The position numbers and the translations under genes are program-made. A stretch of DNA of 15,099 nt from an uncultured Flavonifractor sp. (lineage in GTDB: Bacteria; Bacillota; Clostridia; Oscillospirales; Oscillospiraceae), in assembly GCA_910585415.1 (NCBI GenBank), contig CAJUDT010000061.1, forward strand, positions 1 through 15,099, written 5' to 3'. Shown here one piece after another: positions 5,106 to 11,832 of the stretch. Under the pieces are notes generated by a model. The model was not told the origin of the DNA. It worked only from the letters and a program-made list of their open reading frames with translations, and ran no database searches. Position 1 is the first letter of the stretch. Each line of letters opens with the position of its first letter.

Positions 5106-5147
5106 GACCACCCCCTGTCCACACTCTATGAGGGACAGGGGGTGGTC
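5106..5147 (-). promoter_or_regulatory. 15-bp perfect hairpin sequestering the pit ribosome site
   Basis: GACCACCCCCTGTCC (5106-5120) is perfectly complementary to GGACAGGGGGTGGTC (5133-5147) with a 12-nt loop. In the leftward mRNA the 3' arm contains the only ribosome site of pit and ends 2 nt before its ATG. No U-run follows, so it is not a normal terminator. Confidence 0.7.
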
Positions 5148-5170
5148 ATTCCGTGAAAAAGGCGGATTGT

Positions 5171-5779
5171 TTACCGGACGGTAATCCCCAGGATGCGGGC
5201 CACCACCGGAGTCTGCGCGGCGTCCAGAATGGCCCCCTTGAGCTCGGCGCAGGTTTCCGAGAGGGTAATGCCGTCGATGGTACACCCGGTCAGGTCCATA
5301 CCCTTCAGGCTGGTACGGAACAGGTCGGCCCCGGTCAGGTCCACGCCCTGGAGCCGCAGCCCCTTCAGCCGGAGCTCGGTCAGCACCGCCCCGCTCCAGT
5401 TGGAGGCGGATATGGTGGTGTGCTGAAACACCCCGCCGGAAAAATTGGCGTACCGGAAGGGGGAGTCCGTCACGGTACACCCCTTCCACCGGGCGAACCG
5501 CAAATCGCACCCGTCGCCCTTGCACCCGGTCAGGGTACACGCCTGAAAATAGCTCCGCTCCAGGCGGCAGCCGGAGAAATCGCAGGCGGTGAACCGGCAC
5601 GCATAAAAGGCGGCTCTGGTGAAATCACACCGCTGGAAGAGGCATTTTTCAAACGTACAGCCCTTGAAGTCCATGCCGGAGCCCTCCAGGCCCTCCAGCA
5701 CCTGGTCCCGAAATACGCCGCCCTCCAGCAGCTCGTCCTCTCGGGCCCCCTCCAGGGCCGTCAAAAAATCAGCGGCCAC
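5171..5779 (-). CDS. Pentapeptide-repeat protein (possibly Qnr-like)
   Basis: A 202-residue protein if started at GTG 5779, 8 nt after the epimerase stop; longer frames would run deep into that gene. From about residue 36 to 180 it consists of pentapeptide repeats with F or L at the centre and many cysteines (DFKGCTFEKCLFQRCDF, CDFSGC, later VDLTGADL, MDLTGC). These fold into a right-handed quadrilateral beta helix. The C-terminal ELKGAILDAAQTPVVARILGI resembles tails of Qnr/MfpA-type proteins, which mimic DNA and protect gyrase. Length is near theirs (about 180-220 aa). A role in quinolone tolerance is possible but unproven, since most pentapeptide proteins have unknown function. The start codon is uncertain. 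Confidence 0.8.
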   Translation of the reverse strand: MAADFLTALEGAREDELLEGGVFRDQVLEGLEGSGMDFKGCTFEKCLFQRCDFTRAAFYACRFTACDFSGCRLERSYFQACTLTGCKGDGCDLRFARWKGCTVTDSPFRYANFSGGVFQHTTISASNWSGAVLTELRLKGLRLQGVDLTGADLFRTSLKGMDLTGCTIDGITLSETCAELKGAILDAAQTPVVARILGITVR

Positions 5780-5787
5780 AGCGCGGC

Positions 5788-6666
5788 TTACAGCAGCTCC
5801 ACCTGATAGCCCAGGGTGCGGCACTCCCCCGGCCGAAGAACGATGCAGTGGGCCTTGTCGGTGAACTCCGGCCCCTCGCCCTCCACCGCGCCGCAGCCGT
5901 GCCAGGGCTCGATGCACAGATAGGGAGCCTTGGCGTTGGGCTTGGTCCAGAAGGCCAGCATGGGGAAGCCCTCCAGGTGCATCCGCACCCCCCAGCGGGT
6001 CCCCCGGTGCTCCAGGGAGACGGTGGTGGACTTGAGACCCTCGAAAATGAGGGTGTCCGCCGTGTCAAAATACTCGTACTTGAGGGGCAGGGTATCGGTG
6101 TTTTTCAAAAAGGGCACCGCCCGCGCCCGGTCCAGCAGTCCCCCCGCCGGTACCAGAGAGGCGCAGTTCTCCCGCTCCGCGAAGCACAGCATATAGTCCT
6201 CAAACCGGTCCCCAGGCATCAGGGGGCAGTTAAAGGCGGTGTGTCCCCCCAGACAGAAGGGCATGGGCTCCGTGCCGGTGTTCTCCACCGTGAAGGCGGT
6301 GGCAAAGCCCGTCTCGGTCAGCTCCTGCCGGACCTTGAGCCGGAAGGGGAAGGGATATTGGGCCAGAGTAGTTTCGTTCTCCCGGAGTTCCAGCCCGGCC
6401 CAGCCGGGGCCCTGCTCCAGCAGGGTAAATTCCTGCCGCCGGGCAAAGCCGTGCTGGGGCATTTCATAGGTGGCGCCGTTCACGTTGATTTTGCCCTCCC
6501 GCAGGGCGCCCACAATGGGGAACAGCAGCGGATTGCGGCCCGCCCAGTAGGCCGGGTCCCCCTGCCAGATGTATTCCAGGCCGCTCTGGTCCTTGCAGGA
6601 GACCAGCTCGCCCCCCAGTGTTTCGATTTCGGCCGTCCGGCCGTGGGCTTCCAGCTTGACGCGCAT
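5788..6666 (-). CDS. Aldose 1-epimerase family protein
   Basis: A 292-residue protein starting at 6666, with GGAGG 10 nt upstream. It has the galactose-mutarotase-like beta-sandwich pattern: TAEIETLGGELVSCKDQSG, then EYIWQGDPAYWAGRNPLLFPIVG, then PQHGFARRQEF, GGHTAFNCPL with the conserved histidine, and the C-terminal LCIEPWHGCG. This is the LacX/YihR-like (COG2017) branch, which interconverts alpha and beta anomers of hexoses or hexose phosphates; the substrate here is not known. It is the first gene of the leftward operon, directly behind a good promoter, and is followed after 8 nt by the pentapeptide gene. Confidence 0.9.
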   Translation of the reverse strand: MRVKLEAHGRTAEIETLGGELVSCKDQSGLEYIWQGDPAYWAGRNPLLFPIVGALREGKINVNGATYEMPQHGFARRQEFTLLEQGPGWAGLELRENETTLAQYPFPFRLKVRQELTETGFATAFTVENTGTEPMPFCLGGHTAFNCPLMPGDRFEDYMLCFAERENCASLVPAGGLLDRARAVPFLKNTDTLPLKYEYFDTADTLIFEGLKSTTVSLEHRGTRWGVRMHLEGFPMLAFWTKPNAKAPYLCIEPWHGCGAVEGEGPEFTDKAHCIVLRPGECRTLGYQVELL

Positions 6667-6700
6667 GGGGTATGCCCTCCTTCGTTGTGTTGATGCTGTC

Positions 6701-6729
6701 ATTATACCGGGAAATGCGCCCTTTGGCAA
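6701..6729 (-). promoter_or_regulatory. Promoter of the epimerase-pentapeptide-pit operon
   Basis: On the minus strand TTGCCA (6724-6729) and TATAAT (6701-6706) are spaced by 17 nt. The epimerase start is about 35 nt downstream. Confidence 0.8.
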
Positions 6730-6734
6730 GCGGT

Positions 6735-6763
6735 TTGACAGACGGGGCCGTGTGCGGTAAAAT
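6735..6763 (+). promoter_or_regulatory. Divergent promoter of the TIGR04255-like gene
   Basis: TTGACA (6735-6740) and TAAAAT (6758-6763) are spaced by 17 nt. Its -35 is only 5 bp from the -35 of the leftward promoter, so the two polymerases would compete. Confidence 0.8.
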
Positions 6764-6800
6764 AGAGCAACTCGATTGAAACGAAAGGACGGTACCCGCT

Positions 6801-7586
6801 ATGCTGTTTGCCGAATACCAGCGCTTCCGCTATGCCCGCCCCCAGCTGATGGAGGTCATCTGTCAGCTGCGGTTCCCCACCATTCTCGCCATCGGGGCCC
6901 AGGAGCCCGCCGCCTTTCAGGAGGCCATCCGCCAGGACTTCCCCCGCTACGTGGCCCGGCAGGAGCAGCTGCCCCCCCGGCTCCGGCCCGGCAATCCCCC
7001 CACCCTGGAGCCCCAAAAGCCCGTGACCAATTACAATTTTATCTCCACCGACAACACCTGGAAGCTCAACCTGACCCAGAACTTCATTTCCCTGTCCACC
7101 CTGCGCTATCAGCGGTGGGAGGACTTTGCCGTCCGGCTGGACAAGGCCCTGGCCCAGTTTATTCAGATTTACCAGCCCGCCTTTTTCGAGCGGGTGGGCC
7201 TGCGGTACGTGAACGCATTCTCCCGCAAAGCCCTGGGGCTGGAGGACTGCCTGTGGGACGACCTGATTCAGAGCCATTTCCTGGGTATCCTGGGGGAGCC
7301 CGACGTGTCCGAGCCGGACGTAACCAAGTGCGGCGTGGACGTGGAGTGCTCCTTAGCGGGCGGGTGCCGCATGAAGGTCCACGGGGGCCCCGGCCGGGTG
7401 GGCAATCCCAAGGCCCCGGAGAAGGAGATTCGCTTTGTGCTGGACGGGGACTACTCCGCCGCCGGGCAGCTCTCCGCCGACGCCCTGCCCGCCAAGTTGG
7501 AGGATTTGCACCGGTACGCCGTGTGCCTCTTTCAGGGGGCCATCACCCGTGAGCTCCACAGCGCCATGGGCCCCACGGAGGAATGA
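6801..7586 (+). CDS. TIGR04255-like protein of unknown function
   Basis: A 261-residue protein. The opening FRYARPQLMEVICQLRFPTILAI, followed by EPAAFQEAIRQDFPRY, and the ending LEDLHRYAVCLFQGAITRELHSAM match the sporadically distributed TIGR04255 family, whose members begin with a P..EVI..IRF motif and end with an acidic helix. The middle (TWKLNLTQNFISLST, FERVGLRYVNAF) is typical as well. No catalytic residues are known for the family and I cannot give a function. There is no signal peptide or membrane segment. AAAGGA lies 11 nt upstream of the ATG, somewhat far. Its stop overlaps a possible start of the GNAT gene, so the two are translationally coupled. Confidence 0.75.
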   Translation: MLFAEYQRFRYARPQLMEVICQLRFPTILAIGAQEPAAFQEAIRQDFPRYVARQEQLPPRLRPGNPPTLEPQKPVTNYNFISTDNTWKLNLTQNFISLSTLRYQRWEDFAVRLDKALAQFIQIYQPAFFERVGLRYVNAFSRKALGLEDCLWDDLIQSHFLGILGEPDVSEPDVTKCGVDVECSLAGGCRMKVHGGPGRVGNPKAPEKEIRFVLDGDYSAAGQLSADALPAKLEDLHRYAVCLFQGAITRELHSAMGPTEE

Positions 7587-7588
7587 GC

Positions 7589-8101
7589 ATGGACATACGG
7601 CTGGAACCGGCCCGCATGGAAGAGCTGGAACCCATCTGGTCCCTGGTAGGCCGGACGGTGGTCCACATGAATGCCCTGGGCAACCCCCAATGGGGGGAGG
7701 ACTACCCCACTGTGGACTTCTACCGGGAGGACATACGGCGGGGAGAGCTCTATGCCGCCTATGTGGGCGGGACCCTGGCGGGGGTGGCCTGCATCAACAC
7801 CAGCGAGGCCCCGGAATACGCCGCCATGCCCTGGACTACCACGCCTCCGGCGGTGGTGATTCACCGGATGGCCATCGACCCGGCTTTCCAGCGCCAGGGC
7901 GTGGGGCGGGCTTTTTTCAGGTTTGCCGAAAACCTGGCCCGGCAGCGGGGACTTACCGCCCTGCGCATTGACACCTACAGCCTCAACCACCGGATGCAGG
8001 CCCTCATTCAGAGCCAGGGCTTTTGCAGGGTGGGAGAGATTCACCTCCATGGGAGGCCCCTGACGTACCCCTGTTTTGAGAAGCGCCTAGGGGTGTCTTG
8101 A
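7589..8101 (+). CDS. GNAT family N-acetyltransferase
   Basis: A 170-residue protein from ATG 7589, which has GGAGG 7 nt upstream. ATG 7583 overlaps the previous stop but lies only 1 nt from that ribosome site. The GNAT core is clear: beta4 VIHRMAIDPAFQ, the acetyl-CoA pyrophosphate loop QRQGVGRAF near residue 101, the long helix FRFAENLARQRG, then LRIDTYSLNHRMQALIQSQGF. These enzymes move an acetyl group from acetyl-CoA to an amine; the acceptor cannot be read from the sequence. It is coupled to the TIGR04255-like gene and ends in a small palindrome before the NAD salvage promoter. Confidence 0.9.
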   Translation: MDIRLEPARMEELEPIWSLVGRTVVHMNALGNPQWGEDYPTVDFYREDIRRGELYAAYVGGTLAGVACINTSEAPEYAAMPWTTTPPAVVIHRMAIDPAFQRQGVGRAFFRFAENLARQRGLTALRIDTYSLNHRMQALIQSQGFCRVGEIHLHGRPLTYPCFEKRLGVS

Positions 8102-8111
8102 CACCTTTTCC
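8092..8111 (+). terminator. Weak terminator-like palindrome after the GNAT gene
   Basis: GGTGTC tt GACACC (8092-8105) overlaps the GNAT stop codon and is followed by TTTTCC. The 2-nt loop forces opening of the top pairs, so it would be a weak terminator at best. Confidence 0.35.
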
Positions 8112-8140
8112 TTGCATTTTGCACCCCTGGCGCTTATAAT
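8112..8140 (+). promoter_or_regulatory. Promoter of the NAD salvage operon
   Basis: TTGCAT (8112-8117) and a perfect TATAAT (8135-8140) are spaced by 17 nt, about 30 nt before the start of the hydrolase gene. The TTGACA at 8098-8103 is too far (31 nt) to pair with this -10. Confidence 0.8.
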
Positions 8141-8169
8141 GGAGCTACCAAAGGGAAAGGCGGTATGGT

Positions 8170-8700
8170 ATGAAAAAGCTGCTTCTGGTTGTGGACTATC
8201 AAAAGGATTTTGTGGACGGCGCCTTGGGCTTCCCCGGCGCGGAGGCCCTGGACGGCCCTATCGCGGAAAAAATCGCGGCCTACCGCGCCGCCGGGGACGA
8301 TGTGGCCTTCACCATGGACACCCACCAGGAAAACTACCTGGACACTCAGGAGGGCCGCAAGCTGCCAGTTCCACACTGTATTATGGCCTCCGAAGGTTGG
8401 AAGCTTTATGGGAAAACGGGACAGGCCCAGGATAAGAAGCGAGATATGGTCTCCATGAAGCCTACATTTCCCTCCCTCTGGCTGGGGAACTGGCTGCGGG
8501 ACCAGAAGTATGGCCAGGTGGAGCTGGTGGGTCTGGTGTCCTATATGTGCGTGATCTCCAACGCCGTGGTGGCCAAGGCCGCCCTGCCGGAGGCGGAGAT
8601 TATTATTGACGCCGCCTGCACCGCCGGACCAGACGCCGCCCTCCACGAAAAGGCCCTGGACCTGATGGAGGCCCTGCAAATGACCATTATCAACCGTTAA
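8170..8700 (+). CDS. pncA: Nicotinamidase-like isochorismatase-family cysteine hydrolase
   Basis: A 176-residue protein. The catalytic triad of the family is visible: Asp9 in VVDYQKDF, Lys97 in SMKPTF, and Cys127 in LVSYMCVISNA. The metal-site motif DTH (Asp50, His52) and the segment TQEGRKLPVPHC with His69 match nicotinamidase-like members. Nicotinamidase turns nicotinamide into nicotinate plus ammonia. The gene directly downstream (13 nt) encodes nicotinate phosphoribosyltransferase, the next step of NAD salvage, which supports this substrate strongly. The symbol is by function and context; it is a short, divergent member and another amide substrate is not excluded. It acts in the cytoplasm. 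Confidence 0.82.
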   Translation: MKKLLLVVDYQKDFVDGALGFPGAEALDGPIAEKIAAYRAAGDDVAFTMDTHQENYLDTQEGRKLPVPHCIMASEGWKLYGKTGQAQDKKRDMVSMKPTFPSLWLGNWLRDQKYGQVELVGLVSYMCVISNAVVAKAALPEAEIIIDAACTAGPDAALHEKALDLMEALQMTIINR

Positions 8701-8708
8701 AGGTCGTG

Positions 8709-8754
8709 AACACATGAAAGAACACATGAAAGAACACATGAAAGAACACATGAA
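8709..8754 (+). repeat. 12-bp tandem repeat, 3.8 copies, over the pncB start
   Basis: The unit AACACATGAAAG repeats at 8709, 8721 and 8733, with a partial copy at 8745. Each copy brings an in-frame ATG (8714, 8726, 8738, 8750), so the product starts with MKEH three times before the family-typical MNYTLLCDFYELTM. Confidence 0.95.
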
Positions 8755-10180
8755 TTACACCCTGCTCTGCGATTTCTACGAGCTCACCATGGGCAACGGA
8801 TATTTTCAGACGGGAATGGACAAGCAAATCTGCTATTTTGACGTTTTCTTCCGCAACGTCCCCGACGGGGGCGGCTTCGCCATTGCGGCGGGGCTGGAGC
8901 AGGTCATCGACTATATCGAAAAGCTGTGCTTTGACGAGGAGGACATCGCCTACCTGCGGGGCAAAAATTGTTTCTGCCCCGAATTTCTGGAGTATTTGAA
9001 AACCTTCCGGTTCACCGGGGACATCTGGGCGGTGCCGGAGGGGACCCCCATTTTCCCCGGCGAGCCCATTCTCACCGTCCGGGCCCCGGCCATCGAGGCC
9101 CAGTTTATCGAAACCTTCCTGCTGCTGACCCTCAACCACCAATCCCTGATTGCCACCAAGACCAACCGCATTGTCCGGGCGGCGGAGGGCCGGCCGGTCA
9201 GCGAGTTCGGCTCCCGCCGGGCCCAGGGCCCCGACGCGGCCATTTTGGGGGCGCGGGCCTCCTATATCGCCGGGTGCGCCGGGACCGCCTGTACCCTGGC
9301 CGACGAGGTCTACGGCTCCCCCGCCGGGGGGACCATGGCCCACTCCTGGGTCCAGATGTTCCCCGACGAATACACCGCCTTCAAGACCTATTGCCAGATC
9401 TACCCCCACGCGGCCACTCTGCTGGTGGACACCTACAACGTCCTCCAATCCGGCGTCCCCAATGCCATCCGGGCCTTTCAGGAAATCCTCCTGCCCCAGG
9501 GGATTACCCGCTGTGCCATCCGGCTGGACTCGGGGGACCTGACGTACCTGTCCCGCAAGGCCCGAAAGATGCTGGACGCGGCGGGGCTGACCGAGTGCAG
9601 AATTGTGGCCTCCAACTCCCTGGACGAGTACATTATCCGGGACCTGCTGCTTCAGGGGGCGAAAATCGACGCCTTCGGTGTGGGCGAGCGGCTGATTACC
9701 TCCAAATCCGAGCCGGTGTTCGGCGGTGTGTACAAGCTGGCCGCCGTGGAGGATGAGGCGGGGAACGTCATTCCAAAGATTAAAATCAGCGAAAACCCCG
9801 CCAAAATCACCAACCCCCACTTCAAGAAGGTCTACCGCCTCTTTGAGAACAGCACCGGCAAGGCCTTTGCCGACCTGATCTGCCTCCACAGCGAAACCCT
9901 GGACGAGAGCCGCCCCCTGGAGCTCTTCGACCCGGAGGCCACCTGGAAGCGCAAGACCTTTACCGGCTTCACCGCGCGGGAGCTGCTGGTTCCCATTTTC
10001 CGGGGGGGACAGCGGGTGTACACATCCCCCTCCATCGGGGAGATGCGGGCCTACTGCGCCGGGCAGATTGATTTGCTCTGGGAGGAAGTCAAGCGCTTTG
10101 AGAACCCCCATAACTACTATGTGGACCTGTCCCAGACCCTGTGGGACATCAAGCAGGAGCTCCTGAAATCCAGGGGCTGA
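8714..10180 (+). CDS. pncB: Nicotinate phosphoribosyltransferase
   Basis: 488 residues from the first repeat ATG; 476 from ATG 8750. The enzyme joins nicotinate with PRPP (using ATP) to make nicotinate mononucleotide in the Preiss-Handler NAD pathway. Family hallmarks counted from 8714: LLCDFYELTMGNGY at 17-30, EFGSRRAQGPDAA at 164-176, GTMAHSWVQMF at 206-216 containing the conserved His210, DTYNVLQSGVPNA, RLDSGDL, and ASNSLDEY. Length and the C-terminal extension fit the longer Firmicutes (PncB2-like) type. A weak ribosome site (AAAGG, 8699-8703) overlaps the pncA stop. The MKEH repeat is an unusual non-family N-terminal addition. Cotranscribed with the nicotinamidase-like gene; a strong terminator follows. 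Confidence 0.93.
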   Translation: MKEHMKEHMKEHMNYTLLCDFYELTMGNGYFQTGMDKQICYFDVFFRNVPDGGGFAIAAGLEQVIDYIEKLCFDEEDIAYLRGKNCFCPEFLEYLKTFRFTGDIWAVPEGTPIFPGEPILTVRAPAIEAQFIETFLLLTLNHQSLIATKTNRIVRAAEGRPVSEFGSRRAQGPDAAILGARASYIAGCAGTACTLADEVYGSPAGGTMAHSWVQMFPDEYTAFKTYCQIYPHAATLLVDTYNVLQSGVPNAIRAFQEILLPQGITRCAIRLDSGDLTYLSRKARKMLDAAGLTECRIVASNSLDEYIIRDLLLQGAKIDAFGVGERLITSKSEPVFGGVYKLAAVEDEAGNVIPKIKISENPAKITNPHFKKVYRLFENSTGKAFADLICLHSETLDESRPLELFDPEATWKRKTFTGFTARELLVPIFRGGQRVYTSPSIGEMRAYCAGQIDLLWEEVKRFENPHNYYVDLSQTLWDIKQELLKSRG

Positions 10181-10198
10181 ACGGAACAGAACAGGAAT

Positions 10199-10234
10199 AA
10201 AACGCCCTGCGGCCTATGCCGCAGGGCGTTTTTT
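10199..10234. terminator. Strong bidirectional terminator of pncB and the XRE gene
   Basis: AACGCCCTGCGGC (10201-10213) pairs perfectly with GCCGCAGGGCGTT (10218-10230) around a CTAT loop. T6 follows rightward, and the preceding A-run serves as a T-run leftward. Confidence 0.92.
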
Positions 10235-10243
10235 CGTTCTCGT

Positions 10244-10594
10244 TTAACCGCTTGCTTCCTCCAGGGGGCGTACATTCTTCAAAATGAGGCGGGCCATCTC
10301 ATAGAGCAGATGCCGCTGCTGCCCATCCATACGGTGGACCAGCTGGGCCAGCTCCCGGTCCAGGTAATGCTCCTGGGACACGGCGACGCCGGTGACCAGC
10401 TCGGCAAGCTCACACTCCAGGCGTGTGGCGACCGCTGCCAACGTGTCCAAGCTGATCTTGGTCACGCCGCGCTCGATTTGACTGATGTACCCCACTGATA
10501 CCGTCAGCGCCTCGGCCAGGTGCTCCTGGGTCATGCCGCGGGCTCTGCGGCTCCGTTTGATCCTCTGCCCAATGGCGGAATAATCCACATTCAT
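10244..10594 (-). CDS. XRE family transcriptional regulator
   Basis: A 116-residue protein. Residues about 8-66 form an HTH_3 domain (IGQRIKRSRRARGMTQEHLAEAL, VSVGYISQIERG, ISLDTLAAVATRLECELAELV). The C-terminal 50 residues (LDRELAQLVHRMDGQQRHLLYEMARLILKN) are helical and look like a small dimerisation module. The architecture is common in clostridial regulators of unknown target. Its codon use matches the chromosome, not the element. It is convergent with pncB and lies downstream of the glf/glycosyltransferase pair with a 209-bp gap, so it probably has its own promoter. The target may be itself or a neighbour. Confidence 0.85.
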   Translation of the reverse strand: MNVDYSAIGQRIKRSRRARGMTQEHLAEALTVSVGYISQIERGVTKISLDTLAAVATRLECELAELVTGVAVSQEHYLDRELAQLVHRMDGQQRHLLYEMARLILKNVRPLEEASG

Positions 10595-10632
10595 TCAACT
10601 CACCCATGCCTAGTCTATCTGGAAATGGTTTG

Positions 10633-10662
10633 ACTATACAGAAATTGGAAACTTCATTTCGA
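10633..10662 (-). promoter_or_regulatory. Possible promoter of the XRE gene
   Basis: On the minus strand TCGAAA (10657-10662, 4 of 6) and TATAGT (10633-10638, 5 of 6) are spaced by 18 nt. The surrounding 10595-10803 gap is AT-rich, with a 7-bp TATTTTT/AAAAATA dyad at 10674-10692 and an isolated TATAAT at 10740-10745 that lacks a good -35. No gene is visible there. Confidence 0.35.
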
Positions 10663-10803
10663 GCTATCTTTGTTATTTTTCTGGAAAAAATAGCGAAGAA
10701 GCGGGTTTCGGCGGGCGAAATCTTATTCGAGTTTGTCAAATTATATCGAACCGTTTTGGTAGGATGGAGAGGGACCGGACGAAGGGCGCAACAGACTGCT
10801 GCT

Positions 10804-11832
10804 CTAATTGAATTTGTAGATTTTCCGGGCCATGCGGTACAGGGAGACGGAGAGCCGCCGCCCCTGGTAGCCGGGGATGTTGCCCACCATGGAAACCGAG
10901 CGGTATTTCAGCTTGTGGTAGAGGCCCCGGTCCACTGTGCGCAGGTATTCCCACAGCTCCGTCTTTTTCCCCAGGGCGGCGGGGGAGCCGTCGATAATCA
11001 GAAAAATGGAGGAAATGGTCATCATCATGGACAGATAGCTGGTCATGTACCGCCCCAACTTGGGCAGCTGGGCCTTGATTTGCTTCAGGTTGTGGGCGTC
11101 AATCATAAGACGGGTCACCCGAAGCTGCTGGTCCACCCGTGTAACCATGACCTGCTCGTTGACGCTCTGGTCTGCCCGGCCGATGAAATAGCGGTAAAGG
11201 TCCAGGTCCATGTAATAGAGGGTCTTGACCGCCGGAAGGGGCTGATAGACGAAGATGTTATCCACATAAAAGGTGTGCTTGGGGAGCTCCAGCCCGCAGT
11301 CCCGCAGCACCTGGGTGCGGTAAATGACCGAGTGCATCAGCAGATATTGAGAGGGCCGGAATCGGCCAATCTCCGCCCAGGTGAACACCCGGTTAGTGGG
11401 GAACACGTTGTGGTAGCCCATGATCTTTTGGGTGTTGTCCTCCACATGCTCATACACGTAATTGGCGATGAACAGATCCACCAGCTGGTCCGTCAGGGCG
11501 AAGCGGCGCAGCTGCTGGAGCACCTGCTGAAGAGCGGCCTCGTCCAGCCAGTCGTCGGAGTCCACCACCTTGTAATACAGCCCCGTGGCGTGGCGGAGGC
11601 CCTGGTTGACCCCCTCCCCATGGCCGCCGTTCTCCTGGTGGATGGCCTTGACGATGTCTGGGTACTCCGCCGCGTACCGGTCGCAGATGGCGGGAGTGTC
11701 GTCCTTGACGGAGCCGTCGTCCACCAGGATAATCTCGATATCGTCCCCGCCGGAGAGCAGGGTTTGAATGCAGTGGTCCATGTAGGCCGCTGAGTTGTAG
11801 CAGGGGACCGCAAAGGTGATAATTTTAGCCAT
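10804..11832 (-). CDS. Family 2 glycosyltransferase
   Basis: A 342-residue protein with a GT-A fold at its N-terminus: FAVPCYNSAAYMDHCIQTLL, nucleotide-binding VDDGS at 37-41, ENGGHGEGVNQGL, and the metal-binding DSDDW at 91-95. The C-terminal half includes a hydrophobic stretch (YLSMMMTISSIFLII) and basic helices that may touch the membrane. Such enzymes transfer a sugar from a nucleotide donor to a growing glycan. The start overlaps the end of glf by 8 nt, with AAGGAG upstream, so translation is coupled. This suggests UDP-galactofuranose as donor, but the sequence alone does not prove it. Confidence 0.9.
   Translation of the reverse strand: MAKIITFAVPCYNSAAYMDHCIQTLLSGGDDIEIILVDDGSVKDDTPAICDRYAAEYPDIVKAIHQENGGHGEGVNQGLRHATGLYYKVVDSDDWLDEAALQQVLQQLRRFALTDQLVDLFIANYVYEHVEDNTQKIMGYHNVFPTNRVFTWAEIGRFRPSQYLLMHSVIYRTQVLRDCGLELPKHTFYVDNIFVYQPLPAVKTLYYMDLDLYRYFIGRADQSVNEQVMVTRVDQQLRVTRLMIDAHNLKQIKAQLPKLGRYMTSYLSMMMTISSIFLIIDGSPAALGKKTELWEYLRTVDRGLYHKLKYRSVSMVGNIPGYQGRRLSVSLYRMARKIYKFN

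Noticed and set aside
4148..5184. Long plus-strand open frames opposite the pit gene and neighbouring genes
   Set aside because: They are proline/alanine/arginine-rich frames on the opposite strand of GC-rich coding DNA; the minus-strand PiT frame has clear family motifs.
8098..8140. Perfect TTGACA at 8098 as -35 of the NAD salvage promoter
   Set aside because: It is 31 nt from the TATAAT; TTGCAT at 8112 has the proper 17-nt spacing.
8690..10111. A 473-codon open frame on the minus strand opposite pncB
   Set aside because: It is glycine/leucine-rich, has no ribosome site or recognisable motif, and mirrors the codon structure of the true pncB gene.
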